Assembly: GCA_036245525.1 (NCBI GenBank)
Contig: BTPG01000005.1
Span: 133,397,750 to 133,461,749, forward strand
Direction: 5' to 3'
Source of the DNA: Semisulcospira habei
Taxonomy: Eukaryota > Mollusca > Gastropoda > Semisulcospiridae
Length of the DNA: 64,000 bases
Position 1 is the first letter of the stretch, and each line of letters starts with the position of its first letter. A program made the translations under genes and the position numbers. Shown one piece after another: positions 1 through 10,651 of the stretch. Under the pieces are notes generated by a model. That model ran no database searches and had not been told where the DNA came from. It worked only from the letters and a program-made list of their open reading frames with translations.

Positions 1-14
1 TGACCGCGCCTTAG

Positions 15-467
15 GTGATCACCATACGGCCGCTGAAGGGAGTGAACTTCCCGCGGGAGACCAGGCAGCAAGATCCAGTGCATGCCCTGCGCGCGACTAG
101 ATACGCAGATCCAAGCCCGTCCGGAGGGGATGGTCCCGCCTTTTTCTGCCACTGGCCCCAGGCAGAACTGACATTACAGCCCAGATCCTGGCTATGCTGG
201 GTCATACGATCCACCTACCAGGACCTCTCCCCAGAGGGATCTAAGAGGCTAAGGATCCGCGCACATGAGGTTAGAGCCATGGCCACGAGCATCACCTTCG
301 ACCGCAACTGTGCCGTCCGAGACATCGTGGCAGCTGTGGGCTGTCGGGCAGAATCCACCTTCGCTCGCTTCTACCTCCGGGATCTCGCAGGCCAGCGAGA
401 CAACCTTGCACTGGTGGGGGACATCGCCACGGCGCAGCACTCCCTCCTGGCACCACAGGTGCCGTAG
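15..467 (+). pseudogene. DIRS tyrosine recombinase, C-terminal fragment (copy 1)
   Basis: This 150-codon stretch, ending in TAG at 465-467, is the C-terminal half of a tyrosine recombinase, the enzyme DIRS elements use to integrate circular DNA without an integrase. Visible motifs are the H-x-x-R box (HEVR, H84 and R87 of this frame), a GC-RAEST segment where the sister copy at 12303 has GWWAEST, and the presumed nucleophile tyrosine Y120 in FARFYLRDL. The upstream catalytic arginine would lie before the window. The frame may continue upstream, so the first ATG here is not a real start. The Trp-to-Cys change next to the H/W position could weaken the enzyme. Homologous segments occur at 12303-12557, 34614-34760 and 49824-50096. 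Confidence 0.75.
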
Positions 468-884
468 GTAACACTTAGCTGAAATTTTCGGGAGTTTGCT
501 CTTAGGAGGGCGGGTCTGGGTAAACCCTTTTACAGGGGGTAATCTTTTGTGCGGCACCCTCCTCCTTTTCGTAATTCTTCCATATAGTAATTTTCTTCCA
601 TATAGTAATGTTATCGGTAATGTTTTTGAGGAAACAAATGAATTTTTCTCTAAAATGTATTTTAAAAAAAACAACTTACCGATGACATTACTCAGAGGAC
701 CCTCCCACCTGCTTCGCTTGCCGCTGGTAAGCGAAGTATTTCCGACTGGCGTGACACCACGTGGCACGTGACCGGATGGCCAGGGATGGGAAACTACTCA
801 CGGCCCTGGTTACAGTCCCCTGAGTTGCCTCCCTGCTTGTGTAGGAACGCAACAGGTTATTAGGCTGAAATTAAGTAAGCTAGT

Positions 885-1919
885 TGTTGCGTGTTGAGTC
901 ATAGTCGTAGTATGATATCACACCAGACGCACGCACGTAAGGTTCTTTTTAAAGAAACTTCATTCATCTGCAACCCATCACACGTGGCTTAAGGTTGTAG
1001 ACAATACTGGAGTAACAGTTCCAACAATATTTTATTTCAGCGATGTGATCTCCACACAATGCATTCCCAAATGCATCAACACTGATACAATGTCTCCTCT
1101 GCAAAATGTCAACACTGGCGACACAGTGTGTTTCTCATGCAATGTACACCACCATTACGCTGCGTCTCTCACAATGTACACCCTATACGGGCCACGTACC
1201 TATATAGGATAACTGTGTGTCCCTACAACTGACAATGCATGTCAATGTACACACGTGCTTCATAGCACAATCTTTTATAGTAGAACAACTTTCCAGAATA
1301 ATCCAAAGAATTCACACAACGCAACCAATCAGAACGGAACATGTGACAGAAACTCATAAATATTAATAAAAAAAGAACTTTCTAGAATAAACTACAATAG
1401 TCTACAAAAATTTGACTGCTAATTTCAGCCCCAAATCCCAGTGTGTAATGACGTCACACAAGAGTATGGCAGACCGTTCACGACTTAGCCCACACTTTCT
1501 GGAAGTTTCACGATCTTTCATAATACATACTGGCTGCTAAATTCACGCGCACAGAAAACAACTATGACTGTGGATATTAGAGCGGTTTTGATACCGAGTT
1601 GCAAAATGTTGCCTACATTTTGACGTCACATGTAAGGTCACTCGACAGAGCGTGACTTTGCTCGAACGTTCTAATCTATTCTCAGTGAATCTACGCATAA
1701 CAAAAATCATCCGCTCTTCTCCGTGCGACTTTGCTAGAAACTTCCGAACTAAACTTAGCATATCATAACAAAGCCAGTTTCGCTCTCTGTGCGAACGAAA
1801 GAGAATCTTACTGAAAAGGTACGTGATTCGTAAGCAAGATAGCTGAAATAAATATCGGATCGTTTCCTACGATTAATACATGCATGCTCTCACAGAACAA
1901 CACAACCACAATCGTAACA
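885..1919 (-). repeat. Gypsy 3' LTR (minus-strand orientation)
   Basis: This 1035 bp repeat matches 4525-5552 throughout. On the plus strand it begins TGTTGCGTG and ends CGTAACA, so it has the usual TG...CA ends. The polypurine tract lies directly beside it at 1920-1936, which fixes it as the 3' LTR of a minus-strand element. Confidence 0.88.
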
Positions 1920-1936
1920 TTACCCCCCCTTTTTTA
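1920..1936 (-). other. Polypurine tract of the Gypsy element
   Basis: On the minus strand this is an A-run followed by a G-run then TAA, immediately before the TGTTACG start of the 3' LTR. That is the standard position for the plus-strand primer. Confidence 0.8.
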
Positions 1937-2079
1937 GAATGAAATTTCACAAAAAGTTCTTCTCAAATCTCAAAAGTACGATTGTGGCTGTATTAACCTA
2001 CACAAAACCATAAATAATAAAAAATTTCACATCAAAATGAAATCAAATCAACTACTTTAAAATAATCATCTCACAGTTC

Positions 2080-2214
2080 CTTTAAACTGTCCTGAGCGAA
2101 GACATGTCCCTTTAAACTGTCCTGAGCGCAGACATGTCCCTTTAAACTCTCATGGACACCGAAATGTTTCTTTAAACTGTTATGGACACAGAAATGTTCA
2201 TTTAAACTGCTCTG
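2080..2214. repeat. 30-bp minisatellite inside the Gypsy element
   Basis: About four and a half copies of a 30-bp unit, each starting CTTTAAACTGT, sit between the integrase tail and the polypurine tract. On the minus strand the unit is ten codons and reads as repeats of the DSLKGHVCAQ type. Later units carry more substitutions than the first two. Confidence 0.8.
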
Positions 2215-2382
2215 CTCAGGTAATCCAAAGTTCTGCGAACCCTTGATTAAATTAAAAATTAAAGTCAAAGTTCATTTCTGGAATATCGCCAAATTATGAT
2301 AGGGGTACAGTTCTGACAGTTCATGGGTTACTGGTCCTGGGTCAAACAGGTTCTCGTCGTCTAGTCTTTCGTCATCAGCAAG

Positions 2383-3935
2383 ATGCACCGATGCCGCCAA
2401 TTATGGTTTGTCTTGATGACCTCTCTCAATATACTTCTTCAGCAGATTAGCATGGTAAGTCTTCACCTTGTTGTTGACCTTGACTCTGTAGTCGTTGATG
2501 CCAACCACTGTGTCGACAACGTAGGGTCCCTTTCACTGCATCAGGAGTTTGTTGTTGTCAGTAGGAAGAAGAACCAATACCTGGTCACCTGGCTGAAATC
2601 GTCGAGGTTTTGCCTTACGATCATAGTAATGCTTCCCCATGTTCTGCGCCTTCCCTAGTTCTTCTCGAGCCATCCCGAGGGTATCTTCCAGCTTCTCTCT
2701 CAGGTCAAAGACTTCTGGTAGCCAATCTTCACCTCAGGCGCGTCAATATCCTTGGTCCACAGTTCCTTCAGGATGTGCATGGGCCGCCTTACAGTCCTAC
2801 CGTACAGTAATTCAAAAAGGGAAAACCCTGTCGAATCCTGAGGAACTTCACGGTATGCGAAGAGCAAGGCTTTGATATATCTATGCCACAACCTTGGCTG
2901 TTCAGCACACAGTTTCTTCAGCATAGCCTTCAATGTTCCATTAAACTTTTCAACCAGCCCATTACACATGGGGTGATAAGGGGTGGTAGTAAGGTGTTGG
3001 ATGCTCAATAGCCGGTTGACTTCCTCCATGCAGTCGGAGACGAACTGAGTTCCCAGGTCACTCACGATCTCAGAAATCCCCAAACGGCTGAACATGTCGA
3101 CGAGCGCCTCTGCCACTGTTGGAGTGTCGATCTTCTTTAATGGAATGGCCTCAGAATAACGTGTAGCGTAGTCCACCAGGGTAAAAATGTAGCGATGACC
3201 ATCTTCACTTGGAGGGGATATTGGCCCCACCAGGTCCACAGCCACCCGCTTGAAAGGCATATCGATCAATGGCATTTTCTCTAGAGGAACCTTGGGCACC
3301 TTTCCTTTGGGGATTGTTTTCTGGCATATTTCGCACGACCTGCAGAATCGGGTGACGTCGCCTCCCATATCAGGCCAGTAGAAGACGGCTCGGATCCTAT
3401 CGAGGGTCTTGTTGATTCCCAAATGTCCTCCCAATATGGAATCATGGGCCAATTTCATCACCTGCATCCTCAATGGTTCAGGAACTACTACTTGACGCAC
3501 AGGTTTATCTCCATTGCTGTTGAATATCTGGTACAGGATATTTTTCCTGGTCTTGAAGGTTATCTCAATTCCCTTTTGCGTTACGGGCTCGGTCTGACAT
3601 CGGAACTTGTCAAGCGTGGGGTCAGCTCTCTGTATTTCCACCCGCCTTTCCCTATTCACCACAGCTGCTTCCGTGTTGTCCGCCACTTTTAGAGGGATGG
3701 TCTGGTGAATCTTCTTTGCTTGACTTCTTGTGGTAACAGCACATGTTTCAGGTCTCCACTCTGGATCTGGATCGTCTGCGTTTCTGGCACCACCAATGTT
3801 TCTGATGATAAGACCGTAGACAGGGGTCTTTACGCATAGCACCTTCACCTCTCCTCTCAGGTACGGGGTGTCGACGCTGACATTGGCAAGGGGGATAATC
3901 CTACAGTTCCGTCGGCCAAAATGAGGGTGGTCCAC
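2383..3935 (-). pseudogene. Gypsy integrase with a protease-like upstream tail, frameshifted
   Basis: The main frame (3935 down to 2700, 411 aa) encodes a Ty3/Gypsy integrase, which inserts the element cDNA. It has the H-H-C-C zinc domain (HDSILGGHLG ... CRSCEIC), then the DDE core (VAVDLVGP, SDLGTQF, with the E in LVEKFNGT). Its first third ends in AVTTRSQAKK, resembling the region after a protease. Near 2710 the frame shifts; the tail continues in another frame through MGKHYYDRKAKPRRF and a GPY-type segment (KGPYVVDTVVGINDYRV) with an in-frame TGA around 2535. No RT or RNase H is found on either side. Protease-like sequence directly before integrase fits the Gmr1-type order, where integrase precedes RT, with RT deleted; a plain deletion is also possible. 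Confidence 0.82.
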
Positions 3936-4524
3936 TCCTGTAGCTTCTGGTCTTTAACCCTTTGAACCCTGAGTAAATAAGAAGTCTATATACCCTTCAG
4001 CCCTGACTATTTGAGAAATTTCTGTTCGAAATGGGTGTGCACTGTAAAATATTTGTAAATAATACTTTACAACAGATATCCCCATATAGGTATGTATGTA
4101 CAGATTTGCCATTGGATTTACTACTGTTTTATGGATTTGACCACACTGTGTCACATGTGTCATAATGCCTGGTGACAAAAATAGTGACAGATGACAATAA
4201 ACTTGAAAAAAATGTCTTTCGTGCATGACAGGTCGCTGGTTCTTAACATGCATCATTAAATAGGGCGTCTGTTACTGTGACACGTATGTGTCCATGCATT
4301 TCCAGCATGCTGATACAACGTAAGGCCCCTACCTTGTCACCAGATGTCAATGTTTACACCTGCCACTGCCAAAGAGTTGAGCTCCTTCGAGTCTACATTC
4401 CTTTCCAATTTTCAGGAATGTCTCCATTTCCGATGTTGCCATCTCTGCTTTTCACTGCTGGCTGTTTTCTCCGGCTACCCTTTCCACTGAGCCAACTGAA
4501 GAAGTCCCATCGGAGGTGCCAAAA

Positions 4525-5552
4525 TGTTACGTGTTAAGTCGTAGTCGTAGTATGATATCACACCAGACGCACGTACGTAAGGTTCTTTTTAAGGAAACTT
4601 CATTCAGCTGCAACCTGTCACACGTGGCTTAAGGTTGTAGACAATACTTGAGTAACAGTTCCAACAATATTTTATTTCAGCGATGCGATCTCCACACAAT
4701 GCATTCCCAAATGCACCAACACTGATACAATGTCTCCTCTGCAAAATGTCAACACTGGCGACACAATGCGTTTCTCATGCAATGTACACACCATTACGCT
4801 GCGTCTCTCACAATGTACAGCCTATACGGGCCACGTCCCTACGATAAGTGTGTGTCCCTACAACTGACAATGCATGACAATGTACACACGTGCTTCCTAG
4901 CACAATCTTTTATAGTAGAACAACTTTCCAGAATAATCCAAAGAATTCACACAACGCAACCAATCAGAACGGAACATGTGACGGAAACTCATAAATATTA
5001 ATAAAAAAGAAATTTCTAGAATAAACTACAATAGTCTACAAAAATTCGACTGCTAATTTCAGCCCCAAATCCCAGTGTGTGATGACGTCACACAAGAGTA
5101 TGGCAGACCATTCATGACTTAGCCCACACTTTCTGGAAGTTTCACGATCTTTCATAATACATACTGGCTGCTAAATTCACGCGCACAGAAAACAACTATG
5201 ACTGTGGATATTAGAGCGGTTTTGATACTGAGTTGCAAAATGTTGCCTACATTTTGACGTCACATGTAAGGTCACTCGACAGAGCGTGACTTTGCTCGAA
5301 CGTTCTAATCTATTCTCAGTGAATCTACGCATAACAAAAATCATCCGTTCTTCTCCGCGCGACCTTGCTAAAAACTTCCGGACTAAATGTAGCGTATCAT
5401 AACAAAGCCAGTTTCGCTCTCTGCGTGAACGAAAGAGAATCTTACTGAAAAGGTACGTGATTCGTAAGCAAGATAGCTGAATAAATATCGGATCGTTTCC
5501 TACGATTAATACATGCATGCTCTCACAGAACAACACAACCACAATTGTAACA
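4525..5552 (-). repeat. Gypsy 5' LTR (minus-strand orientation)
   Basis: This 1028 bp repeat pairs with 885-1919. It should carry the promoter of the element because it lies upstream of the coding strand. The adjacent interior (4506-4522) starts TGGCACC on the minus strand, as expected for a tRNA primer-binding site; I did not assign the tRNA. Confidence 0.88.
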
Positions 5553-5855
5553 CTAGTATACACTTCCATGTAGTAGTAGTAATGTCATCGGTAAGTATTT
5601 TTTAAAAAATTTAAATTTTAGAGAAAAATTCATGTTTACCAGGTGGTTTGTTTCCTCAAAAACATTACCGATGACATTACTATATGGAAGTGTCTACTAG
5701 CTTTACTTAATTTCAGCCTAAGAACCTGTTGTGTTCCTACACAACCAGGGGGCCGTGAGTAGCTTCCCGTCCCTGCCCATCCAGTCACATGCCACGTGGT
5801 GTCACGCCAGTTGTTGTACTTAGCTTACCGTGAACAGACATGTTCTAGCCTAAAG

Positions 5856-6388
5856 CAGACCTGTCTACCCTGTGATTTTTTGGCGTAATTTTACGATTTT
5901 TACTGGCAAGTACGCCAGTACGCCGAACACGAGAAAAAGGACAAAATTCAGCAAATGTTGGATTGTATTTTTTTGGGACATTTCTGTTTTAAAGACGAGT
6001 TGTTTCTTCTGTATTTCGGTAAATAGTATTACATCGGCCATTTGGGAAAAAATGCCGCTACCGATGAAATGAAAGAAACGCTGTCATGCTAGATGACAAA
6101 TACGGTAAAGAGACACCCCCCCCCCCCCCCCCACACCATTGTTTGATAATCTGGCGATGAACGGTTAAGACGCATGAGTCCCCCTCCTCCCCCCCCCCCC
6201 CCCCCCCCCCCTGTTGTTTGATAATCTGGCGACGAACAGGTTAAGGCGCACGATCAGCCCCCTCCCGTTGATTGATAATCTGGCCCCCGTACGCAACCTC
6301 AGGTGACAAAAGTACTCTTTTTTGTCTCCGAGTACTAAAATTTGCTCAGTGGAGTACTACAAGATCAGTTTTGAGGTAGACAGGTCTG
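5856..6388. mobile_element. CAGA-ended DNA transposon (MITE) with 6-bp TSD, copy A
   Basis: The ends are perfect 14-bp inverted repeats, CAGACCTGTCTACC and its complement. They are flanked by the 6-bp direct repeat CTAAAG (5850-5855 and 6389-6394). The 533 bp interior has no transposase; it contains runs of C at 6114-6132 and 6190-6211 and repeated GATAATCTGGC motifs. The terminal CAG is hAT-like, but a 6-bp duplication is not the usual 8 bp for hAT. It shares its ends with 10893-11757. Confidence 0.8.
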
Positions 6389-6832
6389 CTAAAGGACCTT
6401 GACCTTGACTGTGTATGTTGTGACCGGTTCTTAAAGGGCCGGTCGGCTTGGATTATTGTGTTCCTTGGATTACGTTTTCCTGTGGATTTCTGTTATTTGG
6501 ATTTCTGGTGGTGCCTTTCTTTCTGGGACTTTGTGGGTGCAGTGGTTCGGGGTTTTGGTTTGACTTGGGACTTGGTTCGGCACCCACTGTGGGTTGTGTG
6601 GAGAGTCCTTTTCCTCCTCCCCCCCCCCCCCCCCCCCCACCTGTCCCTGCTTCCATGGAAAGGTAAGGCCTCGGTCTATGCCCGCGGCAGGCCCTTGGGC
6701 CAGGCGCGGGTTTCGTCAGTGGATCCTTTGTATCGCTCGTCACAGTTTGCGTTTCGCTCGTATTTATTGGTGGGGCCTCGGGGACCCCGCGCCCAGTTGC
6801 CTTTCACGTTTGATGTGTGTTGCAGCAGCCAA
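6389..6832 (+). other. DIRS copy 2 leader with intron-like GTAAG...TTGCAG boundaries
   Basis: The stretch between the terminal repeat and the gag-like frame has a C-run at 6619-6639, a donor-like AGGTAAGGCC at 6661 and an acceptor-like GTGTGTTGCAG ending near 6828. The same two motifs occur at matching places in copy 3 (20611 and about 20801). A spliced leader is an inference from that conservation. Confidence 0.4.
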
Positions 6833-9065
6833 GTTCGCACCTGCCTACATTGCGGTAACTTCCAATGGCCGAGCGATAACCACAAGGTCTGCCTCCCCTG
6901 CTCTGGCTGCGCCTCCAACCAGCTTTGTAACCTGGCCTGAGGACCGTTGGTCACAGCTTTGAAGCTTCTACCAGCCTTGAGCGCCCGACGCCGGCAGTTG
7001 ACCGCCCGTCCGCCATGACGTCCCCCTCCTTGACAGGAGAAGAGATTAGACGCGTCCGCTCAGAGCTTGGGGAAAGATCGGCACGTCAGGCCCGTATCTA
7101 CATCTCAGGTCTAAAGGCCTCATCTGCCATTGTGCCCTCTCGGACCTGGCACACCCGCTCCTCAGAGGAGACTGGCCTACAGCGAGCCTTCCTCAATGAG
7201 CTCCGCCCTCCTGTACCCCGCACTGCGGATACAGATCCTAGGGATTCCTTACGCAAGGACAAGCCTGCTCACTCCCGCCGGGAGATTAGCCGACAGCGAG
7301 CCTTCCTCAGTGAGGTCTGCTCGCTTGGACTCCGCGCTGCGGACATTGATGCACTGGGCCCTGACACTTCATGTAGGGACAAGCCCGCTCCCTCCCGCCA
7401 GGAGGATAGCCGGCAACGATCCTTCCTCACTGAGGTCCGCTTGCAGCGACCTTCGTCGCTACGTCCCAGGACACAGGACAGACTCGACAGATCGCGAGAC
7501 GACAGGAGCCCCGTGCTTTCCCACTCGATGGATGGTACCCCTATGAAGGACTGAGATGTGCGACACAGTCGCCAGTCCTCCTCGTCCTCTTCTCACTTGG
7601 CGGCTTCACGCGACTTGGGACCGCGCCCACCATCGCACTCATTCCGGCCTGCCTCCCCACGTCGGACCTGGCGGCTCCCCCCCTCCCTTCGCTTGGCACC
7701 ATGGACGGAGCTCGCCTGATCAGACCCGACAGCTCCGCTCACCCCGTCGCAGTCGCTCCCCCCGGGATGTGCGGCCAGCAGGTTCCAGCGCCACCTCGCC
7801 CTGTCGTCCCTCCAGGCATGTTTCATCCCGTGACTCACCCGGCAGACAACGACGGAGCTCCTGGAGGACTCCTTCCGGTATGTCCCTCAGCCTCGGACTT
7901 CGTGACGTGCCCAGCCAGACCCCTGGCTCCCTCGCCTCCTCCTGGGACGGCTCCCAGCTTCCCCACTGCTCGACCCGCCTCTTGGTAGATGATGACGCCC
8001 TGAGTCTGCAGCCAGATGACTCCGTCTCTGCTCTCCTCGGCGCGGACAGTAAGTCTCCCTATGCCCCCTTGCATTCTCCGGCCAGCCCCTCGTCGCCCAC
8101 GGCCCGCTCCGCTCCGAGGGCGGATACTGTCCATTCCCTAGATGAAGCGGCTCATCTCATTGCAGCTTGTCTCCTTGCTGAGGCCTGTCCCCCATCTCCC
8201 CCCCCCCCCCCCCCCCCCCCCCCCGCTTAAGAGGAAGGTCTCAGCCTTTGTCGATGCTGGCCATCAAGTCAAGAGGATGAAGATGCTTCCCCAGCCCCCG
8301 GGCTTTAAGGACCTTGCCGCCACCTTCTCTGCGCATCTGCTACAGGGTTTCTCGTGTGAGGCCGTCTTCTTCTCCGACCGTAAGTGGCCTGCTGGCCTGG
8401 ACATTGCCTTCTATCAGGACTGGTATGCAGGACATTCCCAGGCTTTCTCCTGTCCCCTTCCCGAGGTAGATCCTCCGGTGCTTCCTTTGGCAGGCGGAAC
8501 TGGACAGGTATGGCGTAGCGTTTCCCGCAGCTTAGACAAGATGGCGTCCCTGGTTCGCAACACTTTGGCTTGCTCAGGTTTCTTGGAGCTTCTGACTCAA
8601 GCGTTTGTCCGTCGCATCGAGGACGCCTGGCACCCATCCATCTCACCCCTTTTGGGCGACTTCCTCGCTCCAGCGGTGGCAGCTAACCGGGCAGCGTATC
8701 ACTACTCTGTCAACGCCATGGCCGCCGCCTCGAATTGTGACTTGATGCGTCGGGATGCCCTGCTACAGACCTGTCATGACCTTCCTCCGGAGGTGAAGTC
8801 GCAGCTCCGTCGAGCTCCCCTTGGTGACTCCCTCCTCTTCGGCTCCACATGGCAGATGGTGAAGGAAGCAAGCAAGGACCTCTGGCCCAGCAGCGCCACC
8901 CCTCCCCGTTTGGCGTTCGCTGCTACCGGACGACAACTGGGTCCTCACCATCTCCGACGGCCTCCTGATCACCTTTATATCTCTGCCGCTGCTATGAAGC
9001 TCTCCCTTGTGGACCGAGATTCCGATCGACCAGCTCAAAGCCGACGCCCTTTGCTCTACTACTGA
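6822..9065 (+). pseudogene. DIRS gag-like region (copy 2), frame-broken
   Basis: The start carries a cysteine-rich motif (CLHCGNFQ ... HKVCLPCSGC, about 6840-6920), like the zinc motif at the N-terminus of other DIRS gag proteins. A polar Ser/Arg/Pro-rich stretch follows in frames 7015-7554 and 7556-8230. After a 27-C run (8198-8224) a more conserved segment continues at 8142-9065 (KRMKMLPQPPGF, FYQDWYAGHSQAF, ANRAAYHYSVNAMAAASNCDLM). The conserved segment recurs in copies 3, 4 and 5, so it is a real coding domain, probably the capsid-like part. At least two frame changes separate the pieces, one of them at the poly-C tract. Confidence 0.65.
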
Positions 9066-9124
9066 AGGACGCCACGGAGGTAGTCTCGCGTTGCGACTCC
9101 CCAGCCTTCTACAGCCGCCTCTTC

Positions 9125-10560
9125 GTGGTACCCAAGCCGGGCAGCAAGTGGCGACCTGTCATCAATCTCTCGGCACTGAACAGGTACATCTCAGCCCCGT
9201 GCTTTCACATGGAGACAGTCGGGGCTTTCAGGGCCGCCGCAGCCCATGGATTTCGCCGTCAGTCTGGACCTGTCCGACGTGTATCTCCATGTCCCCATGC
9301 ACCCCACCTTCGACTGCATGGTCTACCAGTTTCAGGCCCTCCCGTTCGGCCTCAACCTCAGCCCATGGGTCTTCATCCACATCATGGATGCTGTCGTGGC
9401 CAAGGCCAGACAGTCGTCCACCAGTCCGACCTCGAACTGTTTGGACGACCTCCTTCTGAGGAACCAGTCGGAGGCCACTCTTGTGACGGACAGAGATGCG
9501 CTGCTCCTGTTGTTGACGCGGCTGGGCTTCCTGGTCAACGCAGACAAGTCAGACCTCACACCTTCCCACCGGTTGGTACACCTCGGCATGGAATTTGCGA
9601 CCGACCTCAACCGGGTGAGACTTCCAGAGCCTCGGATCCAGAAGCTGACCGCCCTGGCCCGCCAGTTGGCCCAAGAGGATGCAGTTCCCGCTAGAGTTTG
9701 GCTCCAGCTCCTTGGCCTGATGAATGCAGCGGCGGACCTCCTGCCATTCGGTCGTCTTTACTCCCGGCCTCTCCAGCTGCATCTCCTTCTCCACTGGCGT
9801 CCTCCGTGATCTCACTGCCCCAGGTACCTGTTCCTCAGAAGCTTCGTCCCCATCTGCGACGCTGGACGGATCATTCGTGCCTCGCGTTGGGAGTTCCTCT
9901 GGCCTCGCCCCCGCTCCAGCTTTCGCTCTGCATGGATGCAAGTCTTGCTGGGTGGGGTGCTCACCTGCTACCGAGGTTCCTCACGACGTCCGGCCGCTGG
10001 CCTCCAGACCTGGCAGACAGGCACATCAACTGGTTGGAACTGAACGCAGTTTGGCAAGCCATCATGGCGTGGGAGCCTCGCCTCCGTCCCCAGGAGCTCC
10101 TCATCCTCTCGGACAACTCCAGGGTGGTTTCCTACATTCAGAAACAGGGCGGGACGCGCTCACCCGACCTATGTATACTCCTCTACCAGGTCCTGCGCTG
10201 GTGCGAAGACTGAGGCATCTTCCTCCGAGCGCGACACATTCTGGGACACCTGAACATCCTAGCCGACTCCCTCTCGCGGCGCGGCCAGCTACTCCACATG
10301 GAATGGACTCTGCGACCGGACATCTTTCAGATGATCTGCGCTCACTGGGAGACTCCCATGATCGATCTCTTCGCCACGAGGTGGAATCACCAACTTAGCC
10401 TCCCTTATTCCAGACCCCCTAGCCTAGGCAGTCAACACGCTCTCCATTCCGTGGGACGGTCTCATCGCTTACGTGTATCCCCTCTATGGTTCTAGTCCCC
10501 AAGTACTGCTCAAGCTCAAGGGATGCAATGCGGTGATGTTACTGGTGGCCCCATTTTCCT
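9125..10560 (+). pseudogene. DIRS reverse transcriptase, RNase H and connecting domain (copy 2)
   Basis: RT motifs in order are the primer-grip side KPGSKWRPVINLS (9134), SLDLSDVYLHVPMH (9261-9302), the LPFGLNLSPWVF box (9342-9375) and the catalytic box NCLDD (about 9436-9450), where copy 4 has the normal YLDD. RNase H follows with the acidic residues in MDASLAGWG, LELNAVWQ and LSDNSRVVSYIQ (9930-10140). A connecting block (MIDLFATRWNHQL) leads to the recombinase. The first half of RT is in a different frame from 9246-9809, and RNase H in a third. The Tyr-to-Cys change in the active site and the frame changes make it inactive. Confidence 0.82.
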
Positions 10561-10651
10561 GGAACAGATCTTGGACCACTGACCTGCTCAGTCTTGCCAT
10601 GGGAACCCCCCCCCGCCCCCCCCCGCTCCTCTCCTCCCCACCCTGAGCACT

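Larger units (their letters stand above)
885..5552 (-). mobile_element. Defective Ty3/Gypsy LTR retrotransposon with 5-bp TSD
   Basis: Two direct repeats of about 1.03 kb (885-1919 and 4525-5552) flank a 2.6 kb interior. The whole unit is bracketed by the 5-bp duplication CTAGT at 880-884 and 5553-5557. Read on the minus strand, the LTRs run TGTTAC...GTAACA. A polypurine tract (1920-1936, A-run then G-run) abuts the downstream LTR, and a primer-binding-site candidate starting TGGCACC (4506-4522) follows the upstream LTR. Only a protease-tail/integrase segment is coded; gag and reverse transcriptase are absent, so the element cannot move by itself. The LTRs differ by scattered substitutions and short indels. 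It inserted into the right terminal repeat of DIRS copy 1. Confidence 0.9.
1..5640 (+). mobile_element. DIRS-like retrotransposon copy 1, 3' end only, split by a Gypsy element
   Basis: This is the right-hand part of a DIRS-type tyrosine-recombinase retrotransposon that starts before the window. It holds the C-terminal recombinase coding region (15-467) and the right terminal repeat (about 480-884), whose blocks around ATCGGTAA / TTACCGAT recur in the other copies at about 12730-13078, 34770-35053 and 50190-50873. The repeat is interrupted after position 884 by a Gypsy element and resumes at 5553-~5640. Copy 2 begins right there, so the two copies lie head to tail. The 5' part is not visible. 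DIRS identity comes from the recombinase motifs and inverted terminal repeats; the exact end is approximate. Confidence 0.75.

Noticed and set aside
2080..2214. Spaced 30-bp repeats as a possible CRISPR array
   Set aside because: The units are contiguous with no unique spacers, and the setting is a eukaryotic retrotransposon.
6453..6743. Minus-strand open frame with a poly-glycine stretch
   Set aside because: It is the complement of the C-run at 6619-6639 and has no conserved motif; it is a shadow of the DIRS leader.
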